Assembly: GCF_010365105.1 (NCBI RefSeq) | Contig: NZ_JAAFGZ010000005.1 | Span: 62,001-126,000, forward strand | Origin: Polaromonas sp. | Lineage (GTDB): Bacteria > Pseudomonadota > Gammaproteobacteria > Burkholderiales > Burkholderiaceae_C | Reading direction: 5' to 3' | DNA length: 64,000 nucleotides | Shown here: positions 1 through 8,940 of the stretch, piece by piece | How positions within the stretch are numbered: position 1 is the first letter of the stretch | Layout of the letters: each line of letters begins with the position of its first letter | The notes under the pieces: generated by a model | What the model was told of the DNA's origin: nothing | Seen by the model: the letters and a program-made list of their open reading frames with translations, nothing else | Databases searched by the model: none | Translations under genes and position numbers: made by a program

Positions 1-1788
1 TGCACCCGCACCAGCCAGATCATCGAGCCGATGCTGACCGACCAGTGGTTTGTCGCCGTGAACAAGGTCAGCGACCAAGACCCGACCGGCAAATCCATTG
101 CCCAGAAAGCCATTGACGCGGTGGACAGCGGCGCGGTCAAGTTCGTGCCCGAGCAGTGGGTCAACACCTACAACCAGTGGATGGGCAACATCCAGGACTG
201 GTGCATCTCGCGCCAGCTCTGGTGGGGCCACCAGATTCCGGCCTGGTATGACGAAGACGGCAAGGTTTATGTGGCCGAAAACGAAGCCGCCGCGCAAGCC
301 CAGGCCGCAGGCAAAACCTTGCGCCGCGATGAAGACGTGCTGGATACCTGGTATTCATCGGCGCTGGTGCCCTTCTCGTCCCTCGGCTGGCCGGAAAAGA
401 CGAAAGAGCTGGATCTGTTCCTGCCTTCGAGCGTGCTGGTCACCGGCTACGACATCATCTTTTTCTGGGTCGCCCGGATGATCATGATGACGACGCACTT
501 CACCGGCCAGGTGCCGTTCAAGCACGTGTACATCCACGGCCTGGTGAAGGACGCGCAGGGCAAGAAGATGAGCAAGTCCGAGGGCAATGTGCTTGACCCG
601 GTGGACCTGATCGACGGCATTGAACTCGCGCCGCTGCTGGACAAGCGCTCGCAAGGCCTGCGCAAGCCCGAAACCGCGCCGCAGGTGCGCAAGAACACCG
701 AAAAGGAATTCCCGGCCGGCATTCCCGCTTACGGCGCCGATGCGCTGCGTTTCACCTTTGCGTCGCTGGCCAGCCTGGGCCGCAGCATCAACTTCGACAG
801 CAAGCGCTGCGAAGGCTACCGCAACTTTTGCAACAAGCTCTGGAACGCCACCCGCTTCACGCTGATGAACTGCGAAGGCCAGGACTGCGGCTTGAACGAG
901 CACACCAAAGCCCAATGTGCGCCCGGCGGCGAGATGGAAAACTACCTTGACTTCTCGCAGGCCGACCGCTGGATTGCCTCGACCATGCAGCGCGTCGAGC
1001 TGGAAGTCGCCAAGGGCTTTGCCGACTACCGCCTGGACAACGTGGCCGGCCACATCTACCAGTTCATCTGGGACGAGTTCTGCGACTGGTACCTGGAAAT
1101 CGCCAAGGTGCAGATCCAGCAAGGCAGCGACGCGCAAAAGCGCGCCACGCGGCGCACGCTGATCCGCACGCTTGAAGGCATCCTGCGGCTGGCGCATCCC
1201 TTGATTCCGTTCATCACCGAGGAACTCTGGCAAAAGGTCGCGCCCGTGGCCGGCAAGGCCGGGCCGTTCATCGGCCAGGCGCCCTACCCGCAAAGCCAGC
1301 CCGAAAAGATCGACCCGCAGGCCGAGGCGCATGTCGCGAAGCTGAAAACACTGGTCGATGCCTGCCGCAACCTGCGCGGCGAAATGAAGGTCTCGCCCGC
1401 CACACGCCTGCCGCTGCTGGTCGTGGGCGACAACGCCTTCATCAATGCCGTGGCGCCCGTGCTCAGATCACTGGCCAAGCTCAGCGAGGTCAAGCTGTTT
1501 GCTACCGAGGCCGAATGGGTGCTGGCCGCCGAGGCCGCGCCCGTGGCCGTGGTCGGCGATGCGCGCGTCTGCCTTTACATGGAAGTCGATGTGGCCGCCG
1601 AAAAAGCCCGGCTGGGCAAGGAAGCGGCGCGGCTTGAAGGCGAGCTGGTCAAGGTGCAGGCCAAGCTGGCGAATGAAACCTTCGTCGCCAAGGTGCCGCC
1701 TGCCGTGCTGGAAACGGAACGCAGGCGGCTGACGGAATTCACCAGCACGCTGGAGAAGATTCGCGAGCAGCTGGCACGGCATCAATAA
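1..1788 (+). CDS. valS: Valine--tRNA ligase, 3' part (truncated by window start)
   Basis: This is the C-terminal part of valyl-tRNA synthetase, which charges tRNA-Val in the cytoplasm. The reading frame is open from base 1, so the start and the HIGH motif lie outside the window. Visible landmarks are [14 protein letters not shown], typical of class I enzymes for Val, Ile and Leu, and the ATP-binding KMSKS motif at 565-579 within [10 protein letters not shown]. The anticodon-binding domain follows, and the last 70 or so residues form the charged coiled-coil arm typical of ValS ([15 protein letters not shown] and onward). An insertion rich in charged residues follows the KMSKS loop ([17 protein letters not shown]), as I recall for betaproteobacterial ValS. 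No terminator is obvious before galU, 124 bases downstream. Confidence 0.97.
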   Translation, partial: CTRTSQIIEPMLTDQWFVAVNKVSDQDPTGKSIAQKAIDAVDSGAVKFVPEQWVNTYNQWMGNIQDWCISRQLWWGHQIPAWYDEDGKVYVAENEAAAQAQAAGKTLRRDEDVLDTWYSSALVPFSSLGWPEKTKELDLFLPSSVLVTGYDIIFFWVARMIMMTTHFTGQVPFKHVYIHGLVKDAQGKKMSKSEGNVLDPVDLIDGIELAPLLDKRSQGLRKPETAPQVRKNTEKEFPAGIPAYGADALRFTFASLASLGRSINFDSKRCEGYRNFCNKLWNATRFTLMNCEGQDCGLNEHTKAQCAPGGEMENYLDFSQADRWIASTMQRVELEVAKGFADYRLDNVAGHIYQFIWDEFCDWYLEIAKVQIQQGSDAQKRATRRTLIRTLEGILRLAHPLIPFITEELWQKVAPVAGKAGPFIGQAPYPQSQPEKIDPQAEAHVAKLKTLVDACRNLRGEMKVSPATRLPLLVVGDNAFINAVAPVLRSLAKLSEVKLFATEAEWVLAAEAAPVAVVGDARVCLYMEVDVAAEKARLGKEAARLEGELVKVQAKLANETFVAKVPPAVLETERRRLTEFTSTLEKIREQLARHQ

Positions 1789-1911
1789 TGCAACAGCTCA
1801 TCACATTTCTACGATTTCACGGGGTTGGCTCAGGCCGGTCCGGGACATAGTCTGACACGGGCCAAGCCTTCAAAGCCAGACAATCGGTCCTTAATTTTTC
1901 AAGAAACGCCC

Positions 1912-2838
1912 ATGCAAAAACCCATTCTGAGAAAAGCTGTGTTTCCTGTCGCCGGCCTCGGAACCCGCTTTCTGCCCGCAACCAAGGCAAGCCCCAAGGA
2001 AATGCTGCCCATCGTGGACAAGCCGCTGATCCAGTACGCGGTGGAAGAAGCCTATTCAGCCGGCATCCGGGACATGATTTTTGTGACCGGAAGGAATAAG
2101 CGCGCCATCGAAGACCATTTCGACACAGCGTACGAGCTGGAAACCGAACTGGAAAAGGCGGGCAAACATGAATTGCTGGCGCTGGTGCGTTCGGTCCAGC
2201 CCGACGACATGACCGTTGCCTTTGTCCGCCAGCCCCGCTCGCTGGGTCTGGGCCATGCCGTGCTGTGCGCCGAGCACCTGGTCGGAAACGAGCCGTTCGC
2301 CGTCCTGCTGGCAGACGACCTCATGGTCGGCCCGCAAGGCGGGGTGTCGATCATGGCGCAGATGGCCGAGCAGTTCCGGGAGCTTCAGCAATCGGTGCTG
2401 GCGGTGCAGGAAGTGCCGGCCGAGCAAACACAGCGCTACGGCATCGTGGCGGGTGAAATGGTGGGCGAGCACCTGATGAAGATCAGCCACATGGTCGAGA
2501 AACCGGCACCCGAGGCCGCGCCTTCACGCATGGCCGTGGCCGGCCGCTACATCCTGACGCCAGCCGTTTTCGACCAGATCCGCAACCAGACCCAGGGTGC
2601 AGGCGGAGAAATCCAGCTCACCGACGGCATTGCCGGGCTGATGCAGCACGAAAGTGTTTACGCATTCCAGTACCAGGGCAAGCGCTACGACTGCGGCAGC
2701 AAGGAAGGCTTCCTGGAAGCCACGGTGGAGCTTGCCTTGCAGCACCCCGAAATCGGCGCGTATTTCAGGAACTACCTGGACCACCTGCAGATCGGCTGGT
2801 CGGGCAAGGAACGCCGGGCTGAAAACCTGCAAAAGTAG
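1912..2838 (+). CDS. galU: UTP--glucose-1-phosphate uridylyltransferase
   Basis: GalU makes UDP-glucose from UTP and glucose-1-phosphate and so supplies precursors for polysaccharide and envelope sugars. The protein is 308 residues, the normal length. The nucleotide-binding signature [19 protein letters not shown] lies at about residues 13-31, followed by [14 protein letters not shown] longer frame opens at 1825, but the ATG at 1912 begins exactly at the conserved N-terminus ([17 protein letters not shown]), so I chose it. The gene stands alone between valS and the convergent tusA-cysM pair. Its link to the large polysaccharide locus 8 kb away is functional rather than operonic. Confidence 0.96.
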   Translation: MQKPILRKAVFPVAGLGTRFLPATKASPKEMLPIVDKPLIQYAVEEAYSAGIRDMIFVTGRNKRAIEDHFDTAYELETELEKAGKHELLALVRSVQPDDMTVAFVRQPRSLGLGHAVLCAEHLVGNEPFAVLLADDLMVGPQGGVSIMAQMAEQFRELQQSVLAVQEVPAEQTQRYGIVAGEMVGEHLMKISHMVEKPAPEAAPSRMAVAGRYILTPAVFDQIRNQTQGAGGEIQLTDGIAGLMQHESVYAFQYQGKRYDCGSKEGFLEATVELALQHPEIGAYFRNYLDHLQIGWSGKERRAENLQK

Positions 2839-2932
2839 CGGCGCAAGGCCTGGTTCCTGTATGCCCTGAAAGCCCTGAAAGCGGCAATCAGTCGGGGAGC
2901 GATCTGCCCGGTCTTGTCAAGGCAAGCTGGGA

Positions 2933-3160
2933 TCAGCGGCGCTTGAGTACATGAATGAACTCGTTACCGACGATTTGCTGATCCAGCAAGTCATTGCCGG
3001 TCTGTTTGGCAAACGCCTGAAAGTCCCTGGCTGATCCGGCATCGGTTGACACCACGCGCAGCAACTGGCCGCTTTCCATGGCTGCCAGCGCTTTCTTGGC
3101 CTTCAGGATGGGCAGCGGACAGTTCAGGCCGCGGGTGTCGAGTTCTTTGTCGATGTTCAT
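2933..3160 (-). CDS. TusA-family sulfurtransferase
   Basis: This is a small protein of 75 residues with the family signature RGLNCPLPILKAKK near the N-terminus. The cysteine of the CPxP motif carries persulfide sulfur in TusA/SirA-like proteins. I chose the ATG at 3160; the frame extends to a TTG at 3178 without added conserved sequence. It lies 27 bases downstream of cysM on the same strand, so the two are probably co-transcribed and tie cysteine synthesis to sulfur relay. Whether this is the true TusA of tRNA 2-thiolation or a paralogue cannot be told from sequence alone. Confidence 0.88.
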   Translation of the reverse strand: MNIDKELDTRGLNCPLPILKAKKALAAMESGQLLRVVSTDAGSARDFQAFAKQTGNDLLDQQIVGNEFIHVLKRR

Positions 3161-3187
3161 GGATGTCTTTGTTGCCAAACCCTATTT

Positions 3188-4090
3188 TCACGCAGGAAAC
3201 ACACCGGTGGACAGGTAGCGGTCGCCCCGGTCGCAAACAATGAACACGATCACCGCATCCTTCACCGTTTTGGCGATTTCCTGCGCCACCCAGCAGGCCC
3301 CGGCGGCCGAGATGCCGGCAAAGATGCCTTCCTCGCGCGCCATGCGCCGGCACATGTCTTCGGCATCCAGCTGGCTGACCAGGACCAGTTGATCGACGTT
3401 GCGCGGGTCGTAAATCTTCGGCATGTAGGCTTCGGGCCACTTGCGGATGCCCGGAATGCGCGAACCTTCACTCGGCTGCGCGCCAATGATGCGGATGGCC
3501 GGATTTCTTTCCTTCAGGTAGCGCGACACGCCGGTGATGGTGCCGGTGGTGCCCATGGCGCTGACAAAATGCGTCACCGTGCCGGCGGTGTCGTTCCAGA
3601 TTTCAGGGCCGGTGGTGTCGTAATGCACGCGCGGGTTGTCGGGGCTTGAAAACTGGTCCAGCACCCGGCCCTTGCCGTCCTGCTGCATCCGCTCGGCCAG
3701 ATCGCGCGAATATTCAATGCCGGCGCTTTTCGGCGTGAGGATCAGTTCGGCGCCAAAGGCCTTCATGGTCTGGGCGCGCTCGATGCTCAGGTCCTCCGGC
3801 ATGATCAGGATCATGCGGTAGCCCTTGATCGCGGCGGCCATGGCCAGCGCAATGCCGGTGTTGCCCGACGTGGCCTCGATCAGCGTGTCGCCGGGCCGGA
3901 TCTCGCCACGCGCCTCGGCGCCCTGGATCATGGCCAGCGCCGGCCGGTCCTTGACCGACCCGGCCGGGTTGTTGCCCTCCAGTTTGCCCAGAAGGATGTT
4001 GCCGCGTACGGTGTTTTCGGCGGCAGCGATTCGCTGCAGTGCGACCAGCGGTGTTTTTCCGATGGCGTCTTCAATCGTTGGAAATTTCAT
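3188..4090 (-). CDS. cysM: Cysteine synthase B (O-acetylserine sulfhydrylase)
   Basis: This PLP enzyme forms cysteine from O-acetylserine and sulfide or thiosulfate. The 300-residue length matches CysM. The PLP lysine is Lys47 in NPAGSVKDRP, and the phosphate and substrate loop is TSGNTG at about residues 69-74. I call it CysM rather than CysK because of the CysM-like start (PTIEDAIGKTPLV), the loop GNNPAGSVKDR and the C-terminal FIVCDRGDRYLS. The ATG at 4090 is the natural N-terminus. The promoter should lie in the 40 bases before tRNA-Leu, which is transcribed in the opposite direction. Confidence 0.94.
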   Translation of the reverse strand: MKFPTIEDAIGKTPLVALQRIAAAENTVRGNILLGKLEGNNPAGSVKDRPALAMIQGAEARGEIRPGDTLIEATSGNTGIALAMAAAIKGYRMILIMPEDLSIERAQTMKAFGAELILTPKSAGIEYSRDLAERMQQDGKGRVLDQFSSPDNPRVHYDTTGPEIWNDTAGTVTHFVSAMGTTGTITGVSRYLKERNPAIRIIGAQPSEGSRIPGIRKWPEAYMPKIYDPRNVDQLVLVSQLDAEDMCRRMAREEGIFAGISAAGACWVAQEIAKTVKDAVIVFIVCDRGDRYLSTGVFPA

Positions 4091-4131
4091 AGCCCACTAC
4101 TGTGCCATAATTTCGTTCTAAACTTTTTACC

Positions 4132-4216
4132 GCCCGGGTGGTGAAATTGGTAGACGCAGGGGACTCAAAATCCCCCGCCGAAAGGCGTGCCGGTTCGATT
4201 CCGGCCCCGGGCACCA
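4132..4216 (+). tRNA. tRNA-Leu (anticodon CAA)
   Basis: The 85-nt gene has a 7-bp acceptor stem (GCCCGGG paired with CCCGGGC), a D-arm with GGTAGACGC, an anticodon stem-loop GGGGA-CTCAAAA-TCCCC, a long variable arm typical of leucine tRNA (CCGCCGAAAGGCG), the T-arm GGTTCGATTCC and an encoded CCA end. The loop places CAA at positions 34-36, so it reads UUG codons. A strong terminator follows directly. Confidence 0.97.
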
Positions 4217-4223
4217 CAGACAA

Positions 4224-4256
4224 GGCCGCACAGTTCCAAAGACGTGCGGCCTTTTT
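4224..4256 (+). terminator. Rho-independent terminator of tRNA-Leu
   Basis: Perfect 8-bp arms GGCCGCAC (4224-4231) and GTGCGGCC (4244-4251) are followed by TTTTT. It lies eight bases after the CCA end and fits termination of the tRNA transcript. Confidence 0.9.
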
Positions 4257-4268
4257 GTTGGGCGTGTC

Positions 4269-4526
4269 TCAGAGCCGTATGGGCATCAGCCGCAACCACA
4301 GCACAAAAGTGGCGGCCCCCGCAATCGTCCAGGCAAAGTTTTCAGCGTCGCCACCCTGTCCGGTGAAATGCAGATACATCTCCTTGGCAAAGCCCAGCCC
4401 GACCGGCGTCAGGGCGGCCGCAATGATGCCGAAAGGCGAGGCCAAAGCCGCGCAGGCCATACCTGCGAAAAAATGCAATATTTTTGTTTTGGGGAACATG
4501 GTGATGTGTCTCTTGAGACGCATCAT
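4269..4526 (-). CDS. Small membrane protein of unknown function
   Basis: The product is at most 85 residues with two likely membrane helices: ILHFFAGMACAALASPFGIIAAAL near the middle and ENFAWTIAGAATFVLWL near the end. It has a short loop containing FAKEMYLHFTGQGGD between them. I do not recognise the family. The start is uncertain: ATGs at 4526, 4523 and 4499 are all possible, and the last gives a compact protein beginning MFPKTKI with an AAGAG-like site upstream. It is followed by a convergent tRNA and preceded by a VanZ-like gene on the same strand 30 bases away, so the two may be co-transcribed. Confidence 0.6.
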   Translation of the reverse strand: MMRLKRHITMFPKTKILHFFAGMACAALASPFGIIAAALTPVGLGFAKEMYLHFTGQGGDAENFAWTIAGAATFVLWLRLMPIRL

Positions 4527-4556
4527 AGGTGTTCAGGCAACCTGACCAGGGCACCC

Positions 4557-4871
4557 TTATCTTGCAGATGGGCAGGCGCTGTCGGCCCAACGCCTGCACA
4601 CCACCATGACGGCCACCCCCAAAATGGCTCCCGCCATGTCGATGCCCACATCGAGCAGACGCGGATGACGGTCAACGGCCAAAAACTGCAGCGCCTCGGT
4701 CAGCAGTGCCAGGGTCAGCGCCAGCAACAGCACCCACCGTGCCGGACAGGCCAGAGGCCGCATCATCAGCAGCAGCGACATGCCGCAAAACACCACGAAA
4801 TGCGCCCAGGACGACAACGAAAAAGGAACGTTCAGACTGTGCTCCACCCCGTTGCGCCACGCATTGGGCAT
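4557..4871 (-). CDS. VanZ-like membrane protein, N-terminus uncertain
   Basis: This is a 104-residue hydrophobic protein of the VanZ-like family. It has an HF..F helix near the start (WAHFVVFCGMSLLL), TEALQFLAVDRHPRLLDVGID and the AGAILG end typical of the family. The biochemical role of most VanZ-like proteins is unknown; VanZ itself gives low-level teicoplanin resistance. The only ATG (4871) leaves out the family's first helix. In frame upstream the sequence reads FFLNALHFLALLVG back to a stop at 4931-4929, yet has no ATG, GTG or TTG. Either a rare start such as CTG at 4904 is used or the gene has lost its original start. A second VanZ-like gene lies at 8.5 kb. Confidence 0.72.
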   Translation of the reverse strand: MPNAWRNGVEHSLNVPFSLSSWAHFVVFCGMSLLLMMRPLACPARWVLLLALTLALLTEALQFLAVDRHPRLLDVGIDMAGAILGVAVMVVCRRWADSACPSAR

Positions 4872-5035
4872 TTGCGTGCCGACGAGAAGCGCAAGAAAGT
4901 GCAGGGCATTGAGGAAAAAGCCGCTATCTTATGCAATCAGCAGCGCGCTGCAGGGCCAGGCTATCCAGGCTTGCACGGAGTATGGGCATACACAGCAAGC
5001 AGTACTTTCCTGTAACTTTGGCAACTGGAAAGAAA

Positions 5036-5058
5036 AATCCCCGCTCAAGGCGGGGATT
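5036..5058 (-). terminator. Terminator downstream of the lipoprotein gene
   Basis: Perfect 9-bp arms AATCCCCGC (5036-5044) and GCGGGGATT (5050-5058) flank a 5-nt loop. Read on the minus strand a T-rich run follows, so it fits the end of the lipoprotein transcript. Confidence 0.85.
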
Positions 5059-5088
5059 GTCCCAAACCGGGGTTAAGCCGCTATGCGC

Positions 5089-5694
5089 TTAATTGCCAGC
5101 GCCAGTAGCGCCAGTGGCTGCCACCAGGGTGACACTGCCAATGGTGAAGCTGTTCAACGTCACCACGCCTGTGGCGCTGATCGACACAGACACAGTAATG
5201 GGTTTGGAATTGATAGTACCCAGCAGCAAGGTGACAGTCGTGGGGGTGGCAATGCCATCGCCCTTGATGCCAGCGGTGGCCACGGACAGGGTGCAAGGTT
5301 TAACCGTGAACGTCTTGCCCTGTGCCAGAGGATGGCTGGGGGCAAAACTGGACTGTGACACCGTGAAAATGCATGACCCGAAAGTCATGGAACCCGATGC
5401 CGTACCTTCAGCCGAATTGATGGCGAACGAAGGCGTTGTGCCATTGCCTGAAAGCTTAAGGGATGTGGCCGAAGTAGTGCCAAAGGCAGGAACGCCCGTG
5501 CTGAAGTCAAAGCTCTTGTCCAGCACGCTGTTGACCAATGTCGCGCCCGTTTGTGGCGTGATCTCGGCTGAAAGGCTGCTGCTGGCAATGGGCGCAGGCG
5601 AAAGCTGCCCGTTGTCGCTGCTGCCGCCACAGGCGGACAGCAAGGCGCTGCCGCTCAAGACCAGACAGGCCAGGGAAACTTTATTGAACTTCAT
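5089..5694 (-). CDS. Putative secreted lipoprotein of unknown function
   Basis: The 201-residue product starts with a clear lipoprotein signal peptide: MKFNKVSLACLVLSGSALL then the lipobox LSAC with Cys22, followed by GGSSDNG, a flexible linker typical of outer-membrane lipoproteins. The mature part is rich in Thr, Ser, Gly and Val with alternating hydrophobic residues, which suggests a beta-sandwich (TLSVATAGIKGDGIATPTT, VSISATGVVTLNS). I do not recognise a named family. Upstream, 17 bases before the start, lies a perfect 14-bp palindrome that could be an operator. A strong terminator follows, so it is a single-gene unit. Confidence 0.8.
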   Translation of the reverse strand: MKFNKVSLACLVLSGSALLSACGGSSDNGQLSPAPIASSSLSAEITPQTGATLVNSVLDKSFDFSTGVPAFGTTSATSLKLSGNGTTPSFAINSAEGTASGSMTFGSCIFTVSQSSFAPSHPLAQGKTFTVKPCTLSVATAGIKGDGIATPTTVTLLLGTINSKPITVSVSISATGVVTLNSFTIGSVTLVAATGATGAGN

Positions 5695-5711
5695 AAAAAA
5701 TCCTTAAAAAA

Positions 5712-5725
5712 TATCAATATTGATA
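5712..5725. promoter_or_regulatory. Perfect 14-bp palindrome before the lipoprotein gene
   Basis: The sequence TATCAATATTGATA is a perfect dyad in an AT-rich 30-base stretch between the lipoprotein start and the hairpin after the YjbH-family gene. Position and symmetry fit a dimeric repressor site, but no regulator is identified. Confidence 0.45.
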
Positions 5726-5737
5726 CAAGCACACACC

Positions 5738-5766
5738 AAAGCATGGACCGGGAAGGTCCATGCTTT
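5738..5766 (-). terminator. Hairpin just after the YjbH-family gene
   Basis: A 12-bp perfect stem, AAAGCATGGACC (5738-5749) with GGTCCATGCTTT (5755-5766), has a 5-nt loop and lies ten bases past the stop at 5777. The T tract is short on the minus strand, so it may also act as a transcript-stabilising hairpin. Confidence 0.75.
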
Positions 5767-5776
5767 TCCTGAAAAT

Positions 5777-7903
5777 TCAATCAATCTGGTCTCGTGCATA
5801 AAGATAGAAAGACTCCCGCAGACGCTGGACCTGGCCCGTGATGTCGGCCGGCGCAATGCGGCCCGAGTTGAGCAGTTCCACTTCAGGCTTGTAATTCAGG
5901 TCCACCGGCCGCACGGCCGAGCTGTCCACAAAATTGCCCGCGTTGGAGGCGTTGGTCTGACGCGTGCGGATCGACTGCGCATACCTGGCAGTGCCGGTGA
6001 GCTGAACCGGCCCCGCCGCCATGCCCTGGCGCGGCGTGAGCGGCAGGTTCAGCTCCAGGCCCACGAAGGTGTTTTTGCCGCCTTTGCGCGCGAACAGCTG
6101 TACGGCCACATCGCCAAACCAGCGCGTGAACACCACCGACGGCCCGGTGGAACGGTCGGTATATTGCTGGTAGCCGGCCTCGACCCAGGTTTCAGGGCTG
6201 AAACGCCAGCGATAGGAACCCGCATAAGCCTCCACCGTGCGCGGCCGCGCATCGTCCGGGCGCCGCAGGTAACTGCCCTTGAGGTGAACCGTGTCGGCGC
6301 GCCAGGGCAAGAACAGGATCGATTCGCCCTCGGCGCCCAGGCCGTCATGGTCAAACTTCCCTGCGCCCACGCTGGTGAACAGGCGCGGGTCCAGCCAGAA
6401 CGACTGCTGCAGCGCCAGTGTTCTCAAGCCATTGCGCTGTCGCGACGTGGCGAACACCCGTCCCGGCTCGGTGTTGGAGCTGTTGGTGATGCGCTGCACC
6501 ACGTCGGCATAGACCTCCGCGCCCTTCCACAGGCTCGCCGTGCTGCGCACATTGGCCGCCAGCGAATAATCGAAGGCGCTGAATTCAGTACCCAGCGCGT
6601 AACTGAGCAGCGGCTTGACTTCCACGCGCAGCCAGTTCTGGCGGCGGCCGGCCCCGGCCTCTCCTGCAGCCCACTGCACCGCCGCGTCGTCATAACCGGG
6701 CATCCGGCCAAAGTCCATGGTGTCTTTCACGCGCGCCGCATCGCCATCGCGCAGAAAGCTGCGGTAGGCCGCCACCTCGACAGAGGTTTCAAGCACCTCC
6801 AGCCCCGCCTTGCGCGTTAGCACATGCACGCGGGTGGTGCCCGCTGGTGCAGCTTCAGCCGCCAGCCCCAGCACGATGCCCAGGGCATCGGCCTCGTTGT
6901 GCAGATAGCGATGGTTTTCATACTCCACCACCAACTCGTTGTTGCCCCGCATCCCGACGCGTACCCGGTCCAGGCCGGTGGCGCGCAAGGCCCGCGCCAG
7001 GCTGTCCAGCCGGTCCTGCGGCGTGGCCACCATGGCGCCCGCCGGCACAGCATCTTCCAGCGCAGCCAAAGGCCGGATGGCCGCATCGGTTCGGCGCTGG
7101 CGTGCCTTGTCGGCCATGCCCAGCGGCACGACCAGCGACACATTGACGCTGGTGGCATTGGCCGAACGCCCTGCCAGGGTGGTGGCGCCGAAAGAGCGCT
7201 GCAGCGTGCCCACCAGTTGCCCGTCACCCAGCCAGGGCAATTCCTCCGAGTAATACCGCAGGCCGGCATGCTGCTGCGTGCCGTCGGTTTCTGCCAGCAG
7301 CGTGGCGCGGCTGCTGCCCAGCTTGAGCTCGGCCCCGCCAAACACGCCGTCGAGCACCTTGGCCCCGCCTGTCCGCGCCTTGCCCTGGGCATAGCCCAGC
7401 GACCAGCGCAGCGGACCGACCTCATCGCTTGCCACCGCATATCTGGATTTGAAAAACACCGCGCCGCCGCTGATGTCGGTCGCGCCCACGGCCAGGGTGG
7501 GTACACCGGGCAGGTCGATCGGCAACTGCCATTTGAGATTGGCCGAGATGTCGCTAAGGCCGTTGCCCCCTGTCAGGCTGGGCGCGCCGGGCGCCAACGC
7601 CCGGCGGCTGGAATATTCAGCGAACCGTCCGAAAAGCTCGACCCCGGGCAGCAGGCCAATGCCCAGCGAATAGTTTTGCTGGCGGCTGAACATCCCCAGT
7701 TTCGGGTCCTGATAGTTACCCATACTCAGCGCCAGGTCGCCCGAATTCAGCACATAGGCCGACGGAATCGTCAGCCCCCCCGTGGCTCCCAGACTCGCCA
7801 CACCCAGCCCCTCGGCCAGCGCGGCGGCAGGCAGCATGGCCAGCCCCATAAGGGCAAGTGACGTCTGGTGGATGCGCTGCAGGCCGCCTGTCCTGAAATT
7901 CAT
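5777..7903 (-). CDS. YjbH-family outer-membrane polysaccharide protein
   Basis: This 708-residue protein has a signal peptide (LALMGLAMLPAAALAE, cut near residue 30) followed by GATGGLTIPSAYVLNSGDLALSMGNY. That N-terminal pattern is typical of the YjbH (DUF940) family of predicted outer-membrane beta-barrels linked to exopolysaccharide production. Alternating aromatic and polar strands run through the protein, and the C-terminus is similar to that of other members (FYLYARDQID). In enterobacteria YjbH is encoded with YjbE, YjbF and YjbG; none of those is next to it here. It lies about 2.6 kb from the polysaccharide operon and on the same strand, so a role in secretion or surface attachment of that polymer is a reasonable inference. 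Confidence 0.82.
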   Translation of the reverse strand: MNFRTGGLQRIHQTSLALMGLAMLPAAALAEGLGVASLGATGGLTIPSAYVLNSGDLALSMGNYQDPKLGMFSRQQNYSLGIGLLPGVELFGRFAEYSSRRALAPGAPSLTGGNGLSDISANLKWQLPIDLPGVPTLAVGATDISGGAVFFKSRYAVASDEVGPLRWSLGYAQGKARTGGAKVLDGVFGGAELKLGSSRATLLAETDGTQQHAGLRYYSEELPWLGDGQLVGTLQRSFGATTLAGRSANATSVNVSLVVPLGMADKARQRRTDAAIRPLAALEDAVPAGAMVATPQDRLDSLARALRATGLDRVRVGMRGNNELVVEYENHRYLHNEADALGIVLGLAAEAAPAGTTRVHVLTRKAGLEVLETSVEVAAYRSFLRDGDAARVKDTMDFGRMPGYDDAAVQWAAGEAGAGRRQNWLRVEVKPLLSYALGTEFSAFDYSLAANVRSTASLWKGAEVYADVVQRITNSSNTEPGRVFATSRQRNGLRTLALQQSFWLDPRLFTSVGAGKFDHDGLGAEGESILFLPWRADTVHLKGSYLRRPDDARPRTVEAYAGSYRWRFSPETWVEAGYQQYTDRSTGPSVVFTRWFGDVAVQLFARKGGKNTFVGLELNLPLTPRQGMAAGPVQLTGTARYAQSIRTRQTNASNAGNFVDSSAVRPVDLNYKPEVELLNSGRIAPADITGQVQRLRESFYLYARDQID

Positions 7904-8489
7904 GGTGATCCTGCTGCGGTTTAATGGCCACCAAACCAGTGGCAGCCTGCAAATCGAAAAGAAATTAAAGTTCCGTGTTTGAAGTGTAATATTTAATTCA
8001 AATCATTAAAAGTGAAATAGAAATTAATAGTGCAGAAATCAAACATTTCAGCAATTTGTTAATTTTTTATTGTGTGGACTGCAATTTTTCAAGGCTTGAA
8101 AATACAGTTGGCCTAAGCAAAAAGGCCAAAAGCAGCGCACCTCAGGAATTAAACCCGATTTTTCATTGAATCAGGCTTTTCCGCATGTCCAGCAAGGTTT
8201 TACAGCTATGAATACAGGAGCAATAAAGCCTGACTTTGCAAGTTTGGCAAAACCTTGCGGCTGCCAAGGAGTCTTGCCTCAACGCTGAATTAACAGGTCG
8301 TTCAGGTCTTGCTTCGGGCGATGCATTTCACTTCCGGGCCATGCACGGCCTGCAACACTTGTCCGGATCTTTTGGCTGTTGAGTCGGGATGCGTCCCACA
8401 GGAAGCAGCCTGGCTTGCTGATTTAACGGAAACATCAATTCCAACAAGCAGTTGCGATTTTTCAGGACCGGTTGTCCATGCGCGTCAAT
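7904..8489. other. 586-bp AT-rich intergenic region
   Basis: No convincing gene is seen. The part next to the YjbH-family start (about 7960-8100) is very AT-rich and should hold its promoter. A small hairpin with arms TTGGCC and GGCCAA lies at about 8108-8129. Around 8195-8240 is a possible decayed copy of the AGCTAT dispersed repeat (ACAGCTATGAATACAGGAGC). The rest has normal GC and no codon structure I trust. Confidence 0.6.
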
Positions 8490-8891
8490 TCAGGCCGGCG
8501 GACCAGCCCGAAGCCGGATCACAAGGCGAGCCAGATGGACCACCGCCCATCCCAACGCCAGCCCCACGGCATCGGCCACCACGTCGCGCCAGTCGGCAGA
8601 ACGGCTGGGTGTGAAGGACTGCAGGACCTCGATCAAGACGCCATAGGCCAGCAGGCCGGCAAGCACCGCCATTGTCCGGCCCGGAAAAGCGCGCATTCCC
8701 AACAGCGCCATGACAGAAAACGCCAGAAGGTGGTTGGACTTGTCCCAACCGGTGCTGGGAATGGGAACGTCTGTCGGCACGAGAGCCAGCACCAGCACGG
8801 CCAGCACGCACGCGCCAAAAGCCAGTCGCCAGGCCAGCAAAGGGATGGGCTGGCGGCGCGGTTGCAGGGCAACAGGATTTGATGGATTCAT
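8490..8891 (-). CDS. VanZ-like membrane protein
   Basis: The 133-residue product has the layout of VanZ-like proteins: a first helix FGACVLAVLVLALVP, then WDKSNHLLAFSVMALLG with the conserved D-K..H..F pattern, GVLIEVLQSF with the E..Q pair, and a final helix after SADWRDVVADAVGLALGW. I chose the ATG at 8891. The frame opens at a GTG at 8975 but that would add hydrophilic residues that overlap the toxin promoter side. The molecular function is unknown; VanZ-like genes are often found beside polysaccharide loci. Confidence 0.85.
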   Translation of the reverse strand: MNPSNPVALQPRRQPIPLLAWRLAFGACVLAVLVLALVPTDVPIPSTGWDKSNHLLAFSVMALLGMRAFPGRTMAVLAGLLAYGVLIEVLQSFTPSRSADWRDVVADAVGLALGWAVVHLARLVIRLRAGPPA

Positions 8892-8940
8892 GGTGATCAA
8901 ACGGCTACCAGGCCTTATTGGAAACAACAGCCATACGCAT

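Noticed and set aside
355..1332. Long minus-strand open frame opposite valS
   Set aside because: It is a GC-driven shadow of the valS coding frame; valS has clear motifs in the plus frame and the reverse product resembles nothing.
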